Positions 24,918 to 33,558 of a stretch of 64,000 nt of DNA are shown piece by piece; position 1 is the first letter of the stretch; each line of letters opens with the position of its first letter. This DNA is from Corallococcus caeni (GTDB lineage Bacteria > Myxococcota > Myxococcia > Myxococcales > Myxococcaceae). The stretch lies in assembly GCF_036245865.1 (NCBI RefSeq), contig NZ_BTTW01000007.1, positions 310,001-374,000 of the forward strand. The letters are read 5' to 3'. A program made the translations under genes and the position numbers. Under the pieces are notes generated by a model. The model was not told where the DNA came from. It worked only from the letters and a program-made list of their open reading frames with translations, and did not search any database.

Positions 24918-25301
24918 ATGTCGCTCAAGTCCATGCTTCGCGGTACCGCTGTCGCCACGCTGCTCCTCGCCGTGCCCGTGCTCGCCCAGACGGCCGCGCC
25001 GACCGACTCCGCCAACCAGGCCGGCCAGTGCGAGGGGCGCCGGGGCCGGCACGGCGGGGGCCACAAGTTCGGCCGCATGGAGCAGCGCCTGGACAAGCGG
25101 GTCGCCGAAGGGCGCCTGACGCAGGCCCAGGCGGACAGCTTCAAGGCGGAGGCCCGGCAGCTCCACGAGGAGATGAAGGCCGCGCGCGCCTCCGCCAACG
25201 GCCAGGTGGACGAGGCCCGGCGTGCGCAGTTCAAGGAGCGCCGCAAGGCCCTGAAGGAGAAGATCAAGGCCGCGCTGGCGCCCACGCAGCAGGGCGCATG
25301 A
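24918..25301 (+). CDS. Small periplasmic helical protein (Spy/CpxP-like in character)
   Basis: A 127-residue protein with a clear signal peptide (residues 1-23, cleavage after VLAQ or VLA). The mature part begins with a Gly/Arg/His-rich stretch (GRRGRHGGGHKFG) that could bind metal, followed by two long charged helices (residues 53-120: EQRLDKRVAEG..., DEARRAQFKERRKALKEK). Small, highly helical periplasmic proteins with such features include Spy/CpxP chaperones and metal sensors, but the family's LTxxQ motif is only weakly seen (LTQAQ). It stands alone between lipoprotein genes. Confidence 0.75.
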   Translation: MSLKSMLRGTAVATLLLAVPVLAQTAAPTDSANQAGQCEGRRGRHGGGHKFGRMEQRLDKRVAEGRLTQAQADSFKAEARQLHEEMKAARASANGQVDEARRAQFKERRKALKEKIKAALAPTQQGA

Positions 25302-25383
25302 GGTCTTGCCGTGAATGGGGGACGTGACGCGAGGGCCCCGGCCGGCACAGACTGACCGGGCCCCTTCGTCCGCGGGAGTCCCC

Positions 25384-26331
25384 ATGCTTCGCAGCCTCCT
25401 CGTCGCCGTCGTCGCCCTGACCGCTGGCTGCCGCGCGCACTCCAGCGCGACGCAGGTCGCGGTGGCTCGGCAGGCCCCGGTGGACGCGCCGGACGCGGCG
25501 GAGTCCCCGGTGGTGCTGGTGGCGGACGCGGAGCTCCAGCGCGTGCAGAAGCGCGCCCGGTACATCGTCGAATCGGAGCAGGGGGCCATCCGCGCCACGG
25601 ACCTGCTGCTCGCGCGTCCGGACCTGGACCGCACGCGGATGAACTGGTTCTTCACCGTGCCGCGCGGCAACGCCTGGTACGCCGTCTTCGGCCGCTTCGA
25701 CACGCAGAACGCCTTCGTCCCTGCGTACGCGTACCGCGCGCCCATCGAGTTCTCCGGCGAGATGGAGGACTTCCCCGTCGAGTCCCTGCCCGAGGGCATG
25801 GACGCGCTGGCCCGCGCGGTGAGCACCGCCTGCGAGCGCGTCTTCCAGGTGCACGGCCGCAAGCAGCTCAACCCCGTCGTGGTGGAGGAGGACGGCGGCA
25901 TCACCGTGTACGTGCTCCAGGGCTTCGACGACTCGAACCTGTACCTGCTGGGCGGCGACTTCCGCTTCAAGTTCAGCAAGGACGGTCGCCAGCAGCTCCA
26001 GGAGCTGCCCCTGCACCAGGGGCTCATCCCCGTGTCGGTCGCGCCGGACGCGGATGGAGAGGTGCCTCCCTTCTCCGCGCACGCGCACGTGCTCTTCCCG
26101 GGACCGCTGGAGACGGAGCTCGCGCTGGTGATGCTCTATCCCGCGCTGGGGGGCCTCTTCGTCGGCGCGGCGGACCAGGACTGCGTCTACGCGCTGTCGC
26201 CGGACGGCACCATCCGCGCGGTGCGCCTGAGCCGCGAGGAGATCCTGCGTGAGCTGCGGCCGGACGGCACCTTCGCGCCGCCCGAGGCCCTGAAGGTCGA
26301 ACCGGAACCCGGCGCGGACGTGGTGCTCTGA
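25384..26331 (+). CDS. Uncharacterised lipoprotein
   Basis: A 315-residue protein with a short lipoprotein signal peptide ending in LTAGC (Cys16). After an Ala/Pro-rich spacer the folded part (about residues 45-300) alternates strands and helices, with a notable block RMNWFFTVPRGNAWYAVFGR (residues 85-104). Only one cysteine besides those near the N-terminus is present (in AACER-like STACERVF), plus DQDCVYAL late. The frame is open upstream to 25315, but the signal peptide marks the ATG at 25384 as the start. I do not recognise a family. Confidence 0.75.
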   Translation: MLRSLLVAVVALTAGCRAHSSATQVAVARQAPVDAPDAAESPVVLVADAELQRVQKRARYIVESEQGAIRATDLLLARPDLDRTRMNWFFTVPRGNAWYAVFGRFDTQNAFVPAYAYRAPIEFSGEMEDFPVESLPEGMDALARAVSTACERVFQVHGRKQLNPVVVEEDGGITVYVLQGFDDSNLYLLGGDFRFKFSKDGRQQLQELPLHQGLIPVSVAPDADGEVPPFSAHAHVLFPGPLETELALVMLYPALGGLFVGAADQDCVYALSPDGTIRAVRLSREEILRELRPDGTFAPPEALKVEPEPGADVVL

Positions 26332-26439
26332 ACAGCTCCTGGCTCCGCAGTGTTGAGCTTCGTTCACGCCTTTCCCGGCGGCCCGTCATTGCCAGTGGGC
26401 GCGGTGCTTGAGTTCGCGCCTCACGACAGGAGGACGCGA

Positions 26440-26835
26440 ATGGCCTTGCAGAACGACTACCAGGACGTGCTGGACGTGGCGAAGAGCGTGGGCGCGAAGG
26501 TCGAAACGCGCGAGGAGAACGGCAAGCTCGTCATCAAGGGCTCCGTCGACCACGCCTTCGACCGCGATCGCATGTGGGATCAGATCAAGGCGAAGCACCC
26601 GAAGTGGAACGACGAGCTCATGGTCATGCTCACCGTGACCCACGCGGAGCCCTACGGCCTGCACACCGTGAAGTCCGGCGACACGCTCAGCAAGCTGGCC
26701 AAGGACATCTACGGGGACATGAAGCTGTACACGAAGATCTTCGAGGCCAACAAGGATCAGCTCAAGGACCCGGACCACATCAAGGTGGGCCAGGTCCTCA
26801 AGCTGCCGCCGAAGACCATCGCCAACAAGGCCTGA
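26440..26835 (+). CDS. LysM-domain protein resembling the potassium-binding protein Kbp (YgaU)
   Basis: A 131-residue protein without a signal peptide. Residues 1-70 have a BON-like pattern (ENGKLVIKGSVDHAFDRDRMWDQI) and residues 73-124 form a LysM domain (HTVKSGDTLSKLAKDIYGD, then KVGQVLKLP). This two-domain arrangement and size match E. coli Kbp, a cytoplasmic potassium sensor, better than cell-wall LysM proteins, which are exported. A perfect AGGAGG sits seven bases before the ATG at 26440. The downstream gene converges 37 bp away. Confidence 0.85.
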   Translation: MALQNDYQDVLDVAKSVGAKVETREENGKLVIKGSVDHAFDRDRMWDQIKAKHPKWNDELMVMLTVTHAEPYGLHTVKSGDTLSKLAKDIYGDMKLYTKIFEANKDQLKDPDHIKVGQVLKLPPKTIANKA

Positions 26836-26872
26836 GCCTCGGCGCGGGACAGAGGCCCGTGCCGCCGGTGCA

Positions 26873-27544
26873 TCAAGGGCAGTACGGGCACTCCACCGTG
26901 GCCTCGAGCTGGTCGTAGACGAGGCAGTTCTGGTCCGCGGCGCTGTCGTTCTTCTGCTGGCAGCGGTAGTTCCACACGGACGCGCACTGGCTGTAGACCT
27001 GCGCGTCGCCAGTGGGGCCCTGGTACGTGGACGTGCAGGTGCCGCCCGAGCTTCCACCCGACACGGTGCAGCTGTAGGGGTCCGTGCCGCTGGTGCACTT
27101 GAGGCCGGAGCAGGTGGTGCCGCTGCCCATCCACTTGCCTGAACAGCTGGAGGCGCTGGTGCGCTGATCACACAGCACGCGGTTCAGGCTCGAATCGTAG
27201 TAGGCGCACGCGCCGCTGCCGTTGCCGCCACCACCACCGCCGCTGGAGCCTCCGGAGGGCGTGCCCCAGCTCCACTCGGGCGACCTGGGCTCGGAGTAGG
27301 TGTCCAGCGTGACCGTGCCGTCCGGAAAGCCCACGTCCTCGCACGAGTCGCCCTCGAAGTAGCCGCAGTAGTCCCAGCCGTCGCACCAGAAGTCGCGGCA
27401 CTCGTCCGCGGTGTCGTCGTTGCAGAAGTAGATGGACGAGCCATGGACGCAGGCGCCCTGTTCGGCAAAGCAGCCGGACAGCATGAGGCCCATCGCGAGG
27501 GACAGGAGGAGGGCGGACGTGGTGCGGCGAGGAGATGGGTTCAT
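26873..27544 (-). CDS. Cysteine-rich lipoprotein with Gly/Ser linker
   Basis: A 223-residue exported protein with a lipobox LSGC (Cys25). The N-terminal half has about eight cysteines with many aromatic and acidic residues (YFCNDDT.DECRDFWCDGWDYCGYF). Residues 95-110 form a Gly/Ser/Asn linker, and the C-terminal half has about a dozen more cysteines and ends CPYCP. The pattern suggests two small disulfide-rich domains on the outer surface. No family is recognised. It follows the ChaN-like gene on the same strand after 62 bp and may share its transcript. Confidence 0.8.
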   Translation of the reverse strand: MNPSPRRTTSALLLSLAMGLMLSGCFAEQGACVHGSSIYFCNDDTADECRDFWCDGWDYCGYFEGDSCEDVGFPDGTVTLDTYSEPRSPEWSWGTPSGGSSGGGGGGNGSGACAYYDSSLNRVLCDQRTSASSCSGKWMGSGTTCSGLKCTSGTDPYSCTVSGGSSGGTCTSTYQGPTGDAQVYSQCASVWNYRCQQKNDSAADQNCLVYDQLEATVECPYCP

Positions 27545-27606
27545 GGCGCCGGAGGGTAGCCGCAAGCCGCCGCTGGATTCAGCTGGGTCAGCGCCACCAC
27601 GGGCGC

Positions 27607-29166
27607 TTAGAGCCCGCGCAGGCGCGCGGCCCAGGCGAGGTACGCGCCCCGCGGATCCACGAGCGGATCCCGGAAGAGGGCGCGGATGTCGGCGGTGTCC
27701 ACCTGACCGGCGTCGAAGGCGCGGTAGAGGCTGTCCCCCAACAGGTAGCCCAGCGCGTGGCTGACGCCGTGGAACAGGCGGTCGCGGCGCAGGGGGAGGA
27801 GCTTCACGGCCTCGTCGGGGGCCTCGGACTCCGTGGCCTTGTGGGCGAGGACGAAGGCGGCGATCTGCCGCTCCAGGCCCCGGGCCTCGCCGAAGCGCCG
27901 GGCCCACTCCGTGACGTTGGGGCAGGTGCGGCGCGGGTTGATCAGCTTGGAGCCGAAGAAGCCCAGGGCCTCTTCCAGGCACCGCGCGTAGAAGGCCTCG
28001 GACGCGCCTCGCGGAGCGTCCATGGCGTCGCCCACGGCGCAGTGGCGCACGAAGTGGGCGGCCTCCTCCGCGGCGTGGTTGAGGGACAGCGACGCCAGCC
28101 AGGCCGTGCGCGCGCGGGGGATGTAGCCGCTCTCGCGCGACAGGATGTGCTTGCGCAGCTGGGACAGCTCCGCCTGGGTGAAGCGGCCGCGCCGGCGGAT
28201 GCGGGCGAGCACGTCGCTGTCCGCCACCGTCGTCACCTCCACCGAGTCCAGCTCCCGGCCCACGGACACGCCCGCGAGCCCGCCGATGAGCTCCGCCATG
28301 TCGCGGAAGCGCTCCGCGGCGCTGCGGTCCAGCAGGGGCGCGTCGTCGCCTTCGGCCTCCAGGTAGTCCAGGAAGCTCTGCTGGCACAGGACAGGGGAGG
28401 CGTTCATCAGGCACAGCGCGCCGTCCGCCAGCTCCACGGCCTCCGCGCCACCCAGCCGGCCCTCGCGCGCGAGGCGCCACCAGAGGCCTTCGGCGTTCTG
28501 GTACACGACGAGCCCGCGGCGCGGATGCGCCTCACCCAGCGCGCGCTCCACCTGCGCGGGGAGGTGGCAGGGCGCGGCGTGGAACTGGCCCACCAGCACC
28601 ATCACCAGCGGGACGTCCTCCGCGCGGGCCACGCGGGCGATGCGCTCAGCCGCGAAGGCGTCCCGCAGCGCGAGCGAGCGCTCTCCCTGGGCCCGCCGGT
28701 CGATGGCGGCCACCTGGAGCTTGTGGCGCTTCGCGAAGCCCAGCACGGCGCGGATGCCGGCGCCCGGACCGAAGCCCGGGGTGGGGCCGTGACCCAGCCG
28801 CGACAGAAGGGTGCGCTCCGGCAATCGTCCGGCGAGGTACGCGTCGAGGGCCGCCTGGTGACGGCCTTCCACGCACTCGAGCGCCAGCACGACACGGCGT
28901 CCGGAGGCGAGGGCGCGCTCGACGAGGTCCAGGTAGGTCTGCTGGGCGAGGGGCAGCGTGTGGTAGTCGCCGACGTAGACGAGGTCCGACGCCGCGATGC
29001 GCTGGTGCACGTGGGTCAGGGGGACCACGCGCTGGTAGGTGCTCGTGCGCCGGCGGTAGCGGGCCTCGTAGGCGCGGAAGGCTTCGGTGCGGCCCTCGAC
29101 CACCCGGGCGATCTGGGCGCGTTGGCGGCGGAAGAGGGCGAGGTGAAGGGCAAGCGACGCGCGCAT
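27607..29166 (-). CDS. ChaN-family iron/haem-associated protein
   Basis: A 519-residue protein. Residues 60-290 match the ChaN fold: LVYVGDYHTLPLAQQ (the E/D-x-H start of the family), VVLALECVEGRHQ, VAAIDRRAQ and MVLVGQFHAAP, where histidines and the tyrosine are positioned for haem or metal binding. ChaN of Campylobacter is an iron-regulated haem-binding lipoprotein; here no signal peptide or lipobox is visible (start MRASLALHLALFRRQR). The extra C-terminal 220 residues are helical and unassigned. It is transcribed divergently from a TonB-dependent receptor gene 112 bp away, which supports a role in iron or haem handling. Confidence 0.82.
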   Translation of the reverse strand: MRASLALHLALFRRQRAQIARVVEGRTEAFRAYEARYRRRTSTYQRVVPLTHVHQRIAASDLVYVGDYHTLPLAQQTYLDLVERALASGRRVVLALECVEGRHQAALDAYLAGRLPERTLLSRLGHGPTPGFGPGAGIRAVLGFAKRHKLQVAAIDRRAQGERSLALRDAFAAERIARVARAEDVPLVMVLVGQFHAAPCHLPAQVERALGEAHPRRGLVVYQNAEGLWWRLAREGRLGGAEAVELADGALCLMNASPVLCQQSFLDYLEAEGDDAPLLDRSAAERFRDMAELIGGLAGVSVGRELDSVEVTTVADSDVLARIRRRGRFTQAELSQLRKHILSRESGYIPRARTAWLASLSLNHAAEEAAHFVRHCAVGDAMDAPRGASEAFYARCLEEALGFFGSKLINPRRTCPNVTEWARRFGEARGLERQIAAFVLAHKATESEAPDEAVKLLPLRRDRLFHGVSHALGYLLGDSLYRAFDAGQVDTADIRALFRDPLVDPRGAYLAWAARLRGL

Positions 29167-29278
29167 GGAGCGACAGGCACCGTCGCATGCGCTCGCGGGG
29201 GCGGCAAAAAATCAGCGGGGCGTGGCCGGGTGGCTTGCTTGACTCAAATGGCCCTGCAACGGACCATCGTCGTCAATC
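29167..29278. promoter_or_regulatory. Divergent region between ChaN-like and TonB receptor genes
   Basis: These 112 bp must hold promoters for both genes. An A-rich run (CAAAAAATCAG, 29203-29213) and a TTGACT (29239-29244) on the plus strand are the only promoter-like elements. I could not find a good 19 bp Fur box. Confidence 0.4.
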
Positions 29279-32200
29279 TTGCAGACCGTTCTTCCCCGCA
29301 CGCTCATCCTCTGTGCCGTGATGTTCGTCGCGGCCCCCGTCCACGCGCAGGAGCCCGCGCTGTTGCACGCGCCGCCGCGGCGCGCGGAGCCCCGGCAGCC
29401 CCTCCAACTGGATGCGACGCTGGTGGATGGCGGCAAGGTGCTGGAGCTCTTCGTCCGCTATCGCGGCCCGGGAGAGCCGTACGTCCAGGTCCCGATGGAG
29501 CTGCAGTACGGAGACCTGTACCGCGCGATGATCCCCGCGGTGCACATGGTGCCACCCGGCGTGGAGTACTTCGTCGAGGCGGCGATGGCGGATGGTTCGC
29601 GCACGCCGCTCTTCATGTCCGCGCTCCGGCCCGCGAGGGTGATGGTGGGAACCCAGGCCCCGGAGCCTCCGCCGGCGAGGGTACCGCCGGGCCGCAAGGG
29701 AAGCCGTGAAGAGCCGAAGCCCGAGCCTGGCATCGATGCCTTCACGCCGCCGTCAGGGGGAGGGGAGGACGGTGACGCAGGTGCTGCTCCGGCTCCGCCC
29801 CCTGTAAGGACCGGGACCTCCACTCCGTCCGTCCCCGGGACGCGCATGGATGGCGCGGACCCGCGTTCTTCAAGCCGCACGAACGCTGCCGACCCGCGTG
29901 CGGCAAGCCGCACGGATGCCGCTGACTCGCGGCCGTCGGGGCGTCCGGACGGGACGGACGCTCGCGCATCGCCCCACGCGGGGACCTCGGATTCACGAGC
30001 ATCAAGCACCTCGAATGGGACGGACTCACGCTCGTCGAATCGCGCGGCGACCTCCGATTCACGAGCCGCGAGCACCGCGAATGGGACGGACTCGCGCTCG
30101 CCGAACCGGACCGATGCGCCCGATTCACGCACTGCCCCCCGAACGGACGCCCCTCGCACTTCGACTCGCGCGACCGGTGCGGACTCGCGGGCTTCGCGCA
30201 CCGCCAGCTCCGACGACGCGATGGCCGCACTCAACGCGGACGTTCCACCGGACTCCCGTGCGTCCCCTGCCTCCCGCACCGCCTTGGACGACGACCTGGC
30301 GCTCTACAGCGCGGAGGACGTGCTCGCGGTGACGACGCTCCAGGAGGAGGCCGTGCGCACCGTGCCGGCCATCGGCGCTTCCTTCAACCGCTCGCAGATG
30401 ATCGCGCTGGGGGCCCGCACGGTGGCGGACGTGCTGGACGTGGTGCCCGGGGTGTCCGTCAGCCGCGACGTGCAGGGCTTCCACCGCACCGCCATCCGGG
30501 GCCTGCGCAACGACGCGGAGGTCCTCTTCCTCCTCGACGGCCACCGCCTCAACAACTTCTTCGACGGCAAGGCGCTCATGAACCTGCCGGTGGAGAACCT
30601 GGAGCGCATCGAGGTCATCCGCGGCCCCGGCTCCGCCATCCATGGCGCGGGCGCCTTCCAGGGCGTCGTCAACCTCGTCACCAACCACGCCGACGGCGTG
30701 CGCGGCGCCGTCTCCACCGGCGGCGTTCCCCGCGACGACGGCCGGCTCGCGCTCGCCACCGACGGCCACCTGTCCGCCGCGCACTCCACCGGCGACCTGC
30801 GCCTGTTCGCGGACCTGGACGTGTGGACCCAGGAAGGGGACTCGCTCATCGTCGACCACGACGCGCTCGACGACGAGGCCGTGGACCAGGGCCTGCGCGA
30901 CGTGGACGAGCCCGCGGGCCGCACCCGCGACGGACGGTTCCTCGTGAACGCGGGTGGAGGCGTGTCCTACGGCCTGGACAGCGCCGGCCGCGTGGGCGTC
31001 ACCGCGCGCTACCTCTCCGAGAAGCGCGATGCCCTCGTCGGCCTGTTCGACACCGTGGGCAATGACTCGGAGCTGTCCTGGAACGTGCTCCTCGCCGACC
31101 TCACCTGGGAGCGGCCTCTCTCCGACGGAGGGCAGGTGCGCGCCCGGCTGGGCTTCGATCAGCAGTCCACCGACCGCCTCTTCCAGCTCACCCCCCACGA
31201 CTTCCGCACCGGCGACGGCGTGGAGCGCCTGTTCCCGGACGGCCTCCAGGAGGAGACCCAGGTCACCGTGCGCACCGTGACGGCCTCCGTGGACGCGGAC
31301 CTCGCGCTGGCCAAGGAGAACCACCTCACGCTGGGCTTCGTCGCCGAACAGCAGTCGCTGTCCCGCTACGACTACACCACGAACTACACGCTCGACGGCC
31401 GCCTGCGCCCCAGCCCCGCCGCCCCCGAAGGGCTCGTGGACCTCACGCAAGGAGCGGCCTCCCGCCGCCTCACCCTGGGCCTCTCCGCGCAGGACCAGTG
31501 GACCGTGCTCTCCGCGCTCACGCTCACCTTCGGCCTGCGCCTGGACGCCACCCAGCTGCCCGACGTGGACGCGGCGGGCTCGCTCGACGCCAGCAAGATG
31601 GTGGTGCGCGTGAACCCGCGCGTGGGCCTGGTCATCGCCGCGTCGGACGCGCTCGTGCTCAAGGCCCTGTACGGTCGCGCCTTCCGCGCCCCCACGCCCC
31701 AGGAACTGGTCGAGCGCATCCCCGACACCGACTACAACCAGGGCCGCTTCGAGGGAAACCCGCTCCTCAAGCCCACCACCGTGGACACCTTCGAGCTGGG
31801 CGCGGACCTGGTCCAGGCCGCCGGCGACAGCCGCGTGCGCGTGCGCGCCAACGTCTTCCTCCAGAACTTCGCCTCGCCCATCACCCCGGTGGACACCAGC
31901 GGCAACATCGTCCCCCTGCGCAACCGCGAGCTGGGCGTGCGCGTGTACGGCGTGGAGGCGGAGGCTCGCCTGGAGGCGTCGAAGCGGGCCGCCGCGTGGG
32001 TCAACGCCAGCCTGTCGCGCGCGCAGGACCTGGAACTGCCGGAGCAGTCCCGCCTGCTCACGGACGTGCCCCAGGCGCGCTTCAACGCGGGCGTGTCCAT
32101 GCCGCTGGGGGACTGGGTGAACCTGGACGTGGTGGTGCGCTCCGGCGCCGAGCGCCGCAACAACAACCGCTCCACCCTGGAGCTCATCCGCCGCTATGAG

Positions 32201-32392
32201 ATTCCGGCCTACAGCCTCATCACCGCGCAGCTGCGCACCGAGCCCATCTGGGAGCACTTCGAGGTGACGCTCTTCGCGCAGAACCTCTTCGACCACGACC
32301 TGCGCGACGACGTGCCCCGGCCGGACCGCGTCACCGGCCTGCTGCCTCGCGAGGGCGTGTCCGGCTACCTCACCCTGAGGGCCTTCTACTGA
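29279..32392 (+). CDS. TonB-dependent outer-membrane receptor with Ser/Asp/Arg-rich linker
   Basis: A 1037-residue outer-membrane receptor. The signal peptide (residues 1-24, ending PVHAQ) is followed by a beta-rich domain of about 90 residues (30-120), then a low-complexity linker at about 185-330 built from degenerate TDAADSR- and NGTDSRS-like units. The plug domain starts near 345 (MIALGARTVADVLDVVPGVSVSRDVQGF), with the IRG motif and HRLNNFFDG. The 22-strand barrel continues to the C-terminal Phe-Tyr. The start is TTG at 29279; the ATG 14 codons later would shorten the signal peptide. Its substrate is probably an iron chelate or haem given the ChaN neighbour. The stop overlaps the next ATG. 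Confidence 0.92.
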   Translation: MQTVLPRTLILCAVMFVAAPVHAQEPALLHAPPRRAEPRQPLQLDATLVDGGKVLELFVRYRGPGEPYVQVPMELQYGDLYRAMIPAVHMVPPGVEYFVEAAMADGSRTPLFMSALRPARVMVGTQAPEPPPARVPPGRKGSREEPKPEPGIDAFTPPSGGGEDGDAGAAPAPPPVRTGTSTPSVPGTRMDGADPRSSSRTNAADPRAASRTDAADSRPSGRPDGTDARASPHAGTSDSRASSTSNGTDSRSSNRAATSDSRAASTANGTDSRSPNRTDAPDSRTAPRTDAPRTSTRATGADSRASRTASSDDAMAALNADVPPDSRASPASRTALDDDLALYSAEDVLAVTTLQEEAVRTVPAIGASFNRSQMIALGARTVADVLDVVPGVSVSRDVQGFHRTAIRGLRNDAEVLFLLDGHRLNNFFDGKALMNLPVENLERIEVIRGPGSAIHGAGAFQGVVNLVTNHADGVRGAVSTGGVPRDDGRLALATDGHLSAAHSTGDLRLFADLDVWTQEGDSLIVDHDALDDEAVDQGLRDVDEPAGRTRDGRFLVNAGGGVSYGLDSAGRVGVTARYLSEKRDALVGLFDTVGNDSELSWNVLLADLTWERPLSDGGQVRARLGFDQQSTDRLFQLTPHDFRTGDGVERLFPDGLQEETQVTVRTVTASVDADLALAKENHLTLGFVAEQQSLSRYDYTTNYTLDGRLRPSPAAPEGLVDLTQGAASRRLTLGLSAQDQWTVLSALTLTFGLRLDATQLPDVDAAGSLDASKMVVRVNPRVGLVIAASDALVLKALYGRAFRAPTPQELVERIPDTDYNQGRFEGNPLLKPTTVDTFELGADLVQAAGDSRVRVRANVFLQNFASPITPVDTSGNIVPLRNRELGVRVYGVEAEARLEASKRAAAWVNASLSRAQDLELPEQSRLLTDVPQARFNAGVSMPLGDWVNLDVVVRSGAERRNNNRSTLELIRRYEIPAYSLITAQLRTEPIWEHFEVTLFAQNLFDHDLRDDVPRPDRVTGLLPREGVSGYLTLRAFY
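29840..30270 (+). repeat. Degenerate Ser/Asp/Arg repeat tract in the TonB receptor gene
   Basis: Within the receptor gene a roughly 430 bp tract encodes imperfect repeats of the type (T/N)-D/A-x-D-S-R-x-x-x-R (DAADSRPSGR, GTSDSRASS, NGTDSRSSNR, TSDSRAAST, NGTDSRSPNR, DAPDSRTAPR). GGGACGGACTC and related 11-mers recur. The tract encodes a flexible linker between the N-terminal domain and the plug. Confidence 0.8.
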
Positions 32393-33222
32393 TGGACCGC
32401 CGCCACCTCACCGCCGCGCTCGCGGCGCTCGCGCTGTTGCCCGGGTGCCTCGCGTACAACGACTCCTGCACCCCGCTGGTGGACGACCCCGACGCCGTCG
32501 TGGGTTACCTGGGCGAGGAGGTCCAGCTGGGCTCGGCCTTCACCCGGCACGACAACAACGCGCTGGGGCAGCTGGCCGCGGACGCGTTCCTCCACGCGGA
32601 GGACGGCGCCGCGAAGCCCACGGAGCTGGGCATCATCAACGGCGGCTCGCTGCGCGACGAAGGCCTGTGCGTCACCCGCACGTCCCTGCGCACGGGGCCG
32701 CTCACCGACGGCGTCCTGCACGAGGTCATCCTCTTCGAGAACCTCGTCGTGACGGTGGACCTCACGGAGAAGCAGCTCGTGAACCTCTTCGAGCACTCCG
32801 TGGAGGCGCTGGCCCTGGAGGGGCAGGCCATCGTGTCGCCGTCCGGCGCGTTCCTCCACGTGTCCGACGGCACCACCCTGCGCGTGGACTGCGCGCGTCC
32901 GGTGGGCCAGCGCGTGACGGAGCTGCGCGTGAGGGGCCGCGCCGTGTCCATCCCCGCGCGCGACGACGCGTCCATCCGCTACCGCGTGGCGATGTCCACG
33001 TTCCTGCTGGACGGAGGGGACGGTTACGGGAGCATCCTGGGCGACGCGGGACGGGACCCGGACCGCAACCCGGTGACGGCGCGCAAGCTGGGCGGCACGG
33101 ACGCCAACATCGCGGCGGCGTACATGAAGAGCACCTACCCCAGCCCGGTCCAGGCGCTGAAGGAAGCCCCGCGCATCGTCTTCGACAACTGTGCCCGGCC
33201 CGCCCGGCCCGCCCCGCGCTGA
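32392..33222 (+). CDS. Lipoprotein with a 5'-nucleotidase C-terminal domain only
   Basis: A 276-residue protein with a lipoprotein signal (LLPGC, Cys19). The mature part matches the C-terminal substrate-binding domain of UshA-type 5'-nucleotidases: NGGSLRD (residues 83-89), the block DGVLHEVILFENLVVTVDLTEKQL (residues 104-127; key residues F-E-N-x-x-V), and GGDGY (207-211), which bind the nucleoside. The N-terminal metallophosphatase domain that carries the catalytic metals is absent, and its region in this strain is taken by the receptor gene. Its ATG overlaps the receptor stop (TGATG), so the two are coupled. It may bind a nucleoside-like ligand rather than hydrolyse it. Confidence 0.85.
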   Translation: MDRRHLTAALAALALLPGCLAYNDSCTPLVDDPDAVVGYLGEEVQLGSAFTRHDNNALGQLAADAFLHAEDGAAKPTELGIINGGSLRDEGLCVTRTSLRTGPLTDGVLHEVILFENLVVTVDLTEKQLVNLFEHSVEALALEGQAIVSPSGAFLHVSDGTTLRVDCARPVGQRVTELRVRGRAVSIPARDDASIRYRVAMSTFLLDGGDGYGSILGDAGRDPDRNPVTARKLGGTDANIAAAYMKSTYPSPVQALKEAPRIVFDNCARPARPAPR

Positions 33223-33268
33223 AAGTCGCGCGCGGTTTCGGACTGCGGGGGCCGGGGTGGACGTCGCC

Positions 33269-33550
33269 CTACGGCTTGGAGGGCTCGTCCGAGGAGGCCG
33301 GGGCGCTGGACGTCACCACCGCCGGAGCGGAGGTGGCCGTCTGCGCCGCGGCAGCCACCGGCCGTGGAGGCAGGGGGCCGAGCACGTCGTTGACCGAAGG
33401 CATCCGCCGGATGTCGGCGCGGGCGACCTTCCATGCCTGCTGGACGATCCACGACAAGGAACGATCCTGCCGGGTCGCCTCGCGCTGGATCTCTTCCAGC
33501 ATGTCCTCGGGAAAATAGAGTGACTGCTTGCGATGATCCGTGGTGGCCAT
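33269..33550 (-). CDS. Small DNA-binding-like protein of the TIGR04563 type (paralogue 1)
   Basis: A 93-residue protein. Residues 5-55 hold KRKQSLYFPEDMLEEIQREA and DRSLSWIVQQAWK, a ribbon-helix-helix-like pattern (beta strand QSLYFP, then two helices) that I know as a Myxococcales-restricted family. The C-terminal 40 residues are Ala/Pro/Ser/Thr-rich. It is closely related to the gene at 33559-33768, which lies immediately upstream on the same strand: over the first 55 residues the two differ at about 15 positions. RHH-like proteins usually bind DNA or act as antitoxins, but the role here is unknown. Confidence 0.83.
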   Translation of the reverse strand: MATTDHRKQSLYFPEDMLEEIQREATRQDRSLSWIVQQAWKVARADIRRMPSVNDVLGPLPPRPVAAAAQTATSAPAVVTSSAPASSDEPSKP

Positions 33551-33558
33551 GCCCTGCC

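Noticed and set aside
29840-30270. CRISPR-like or mobile repeat array in the receptor gene
   Set aside because: The repeats are degenerate, of variable length, in frame and code for a hydrophilic linker, so they are coding low complexity.
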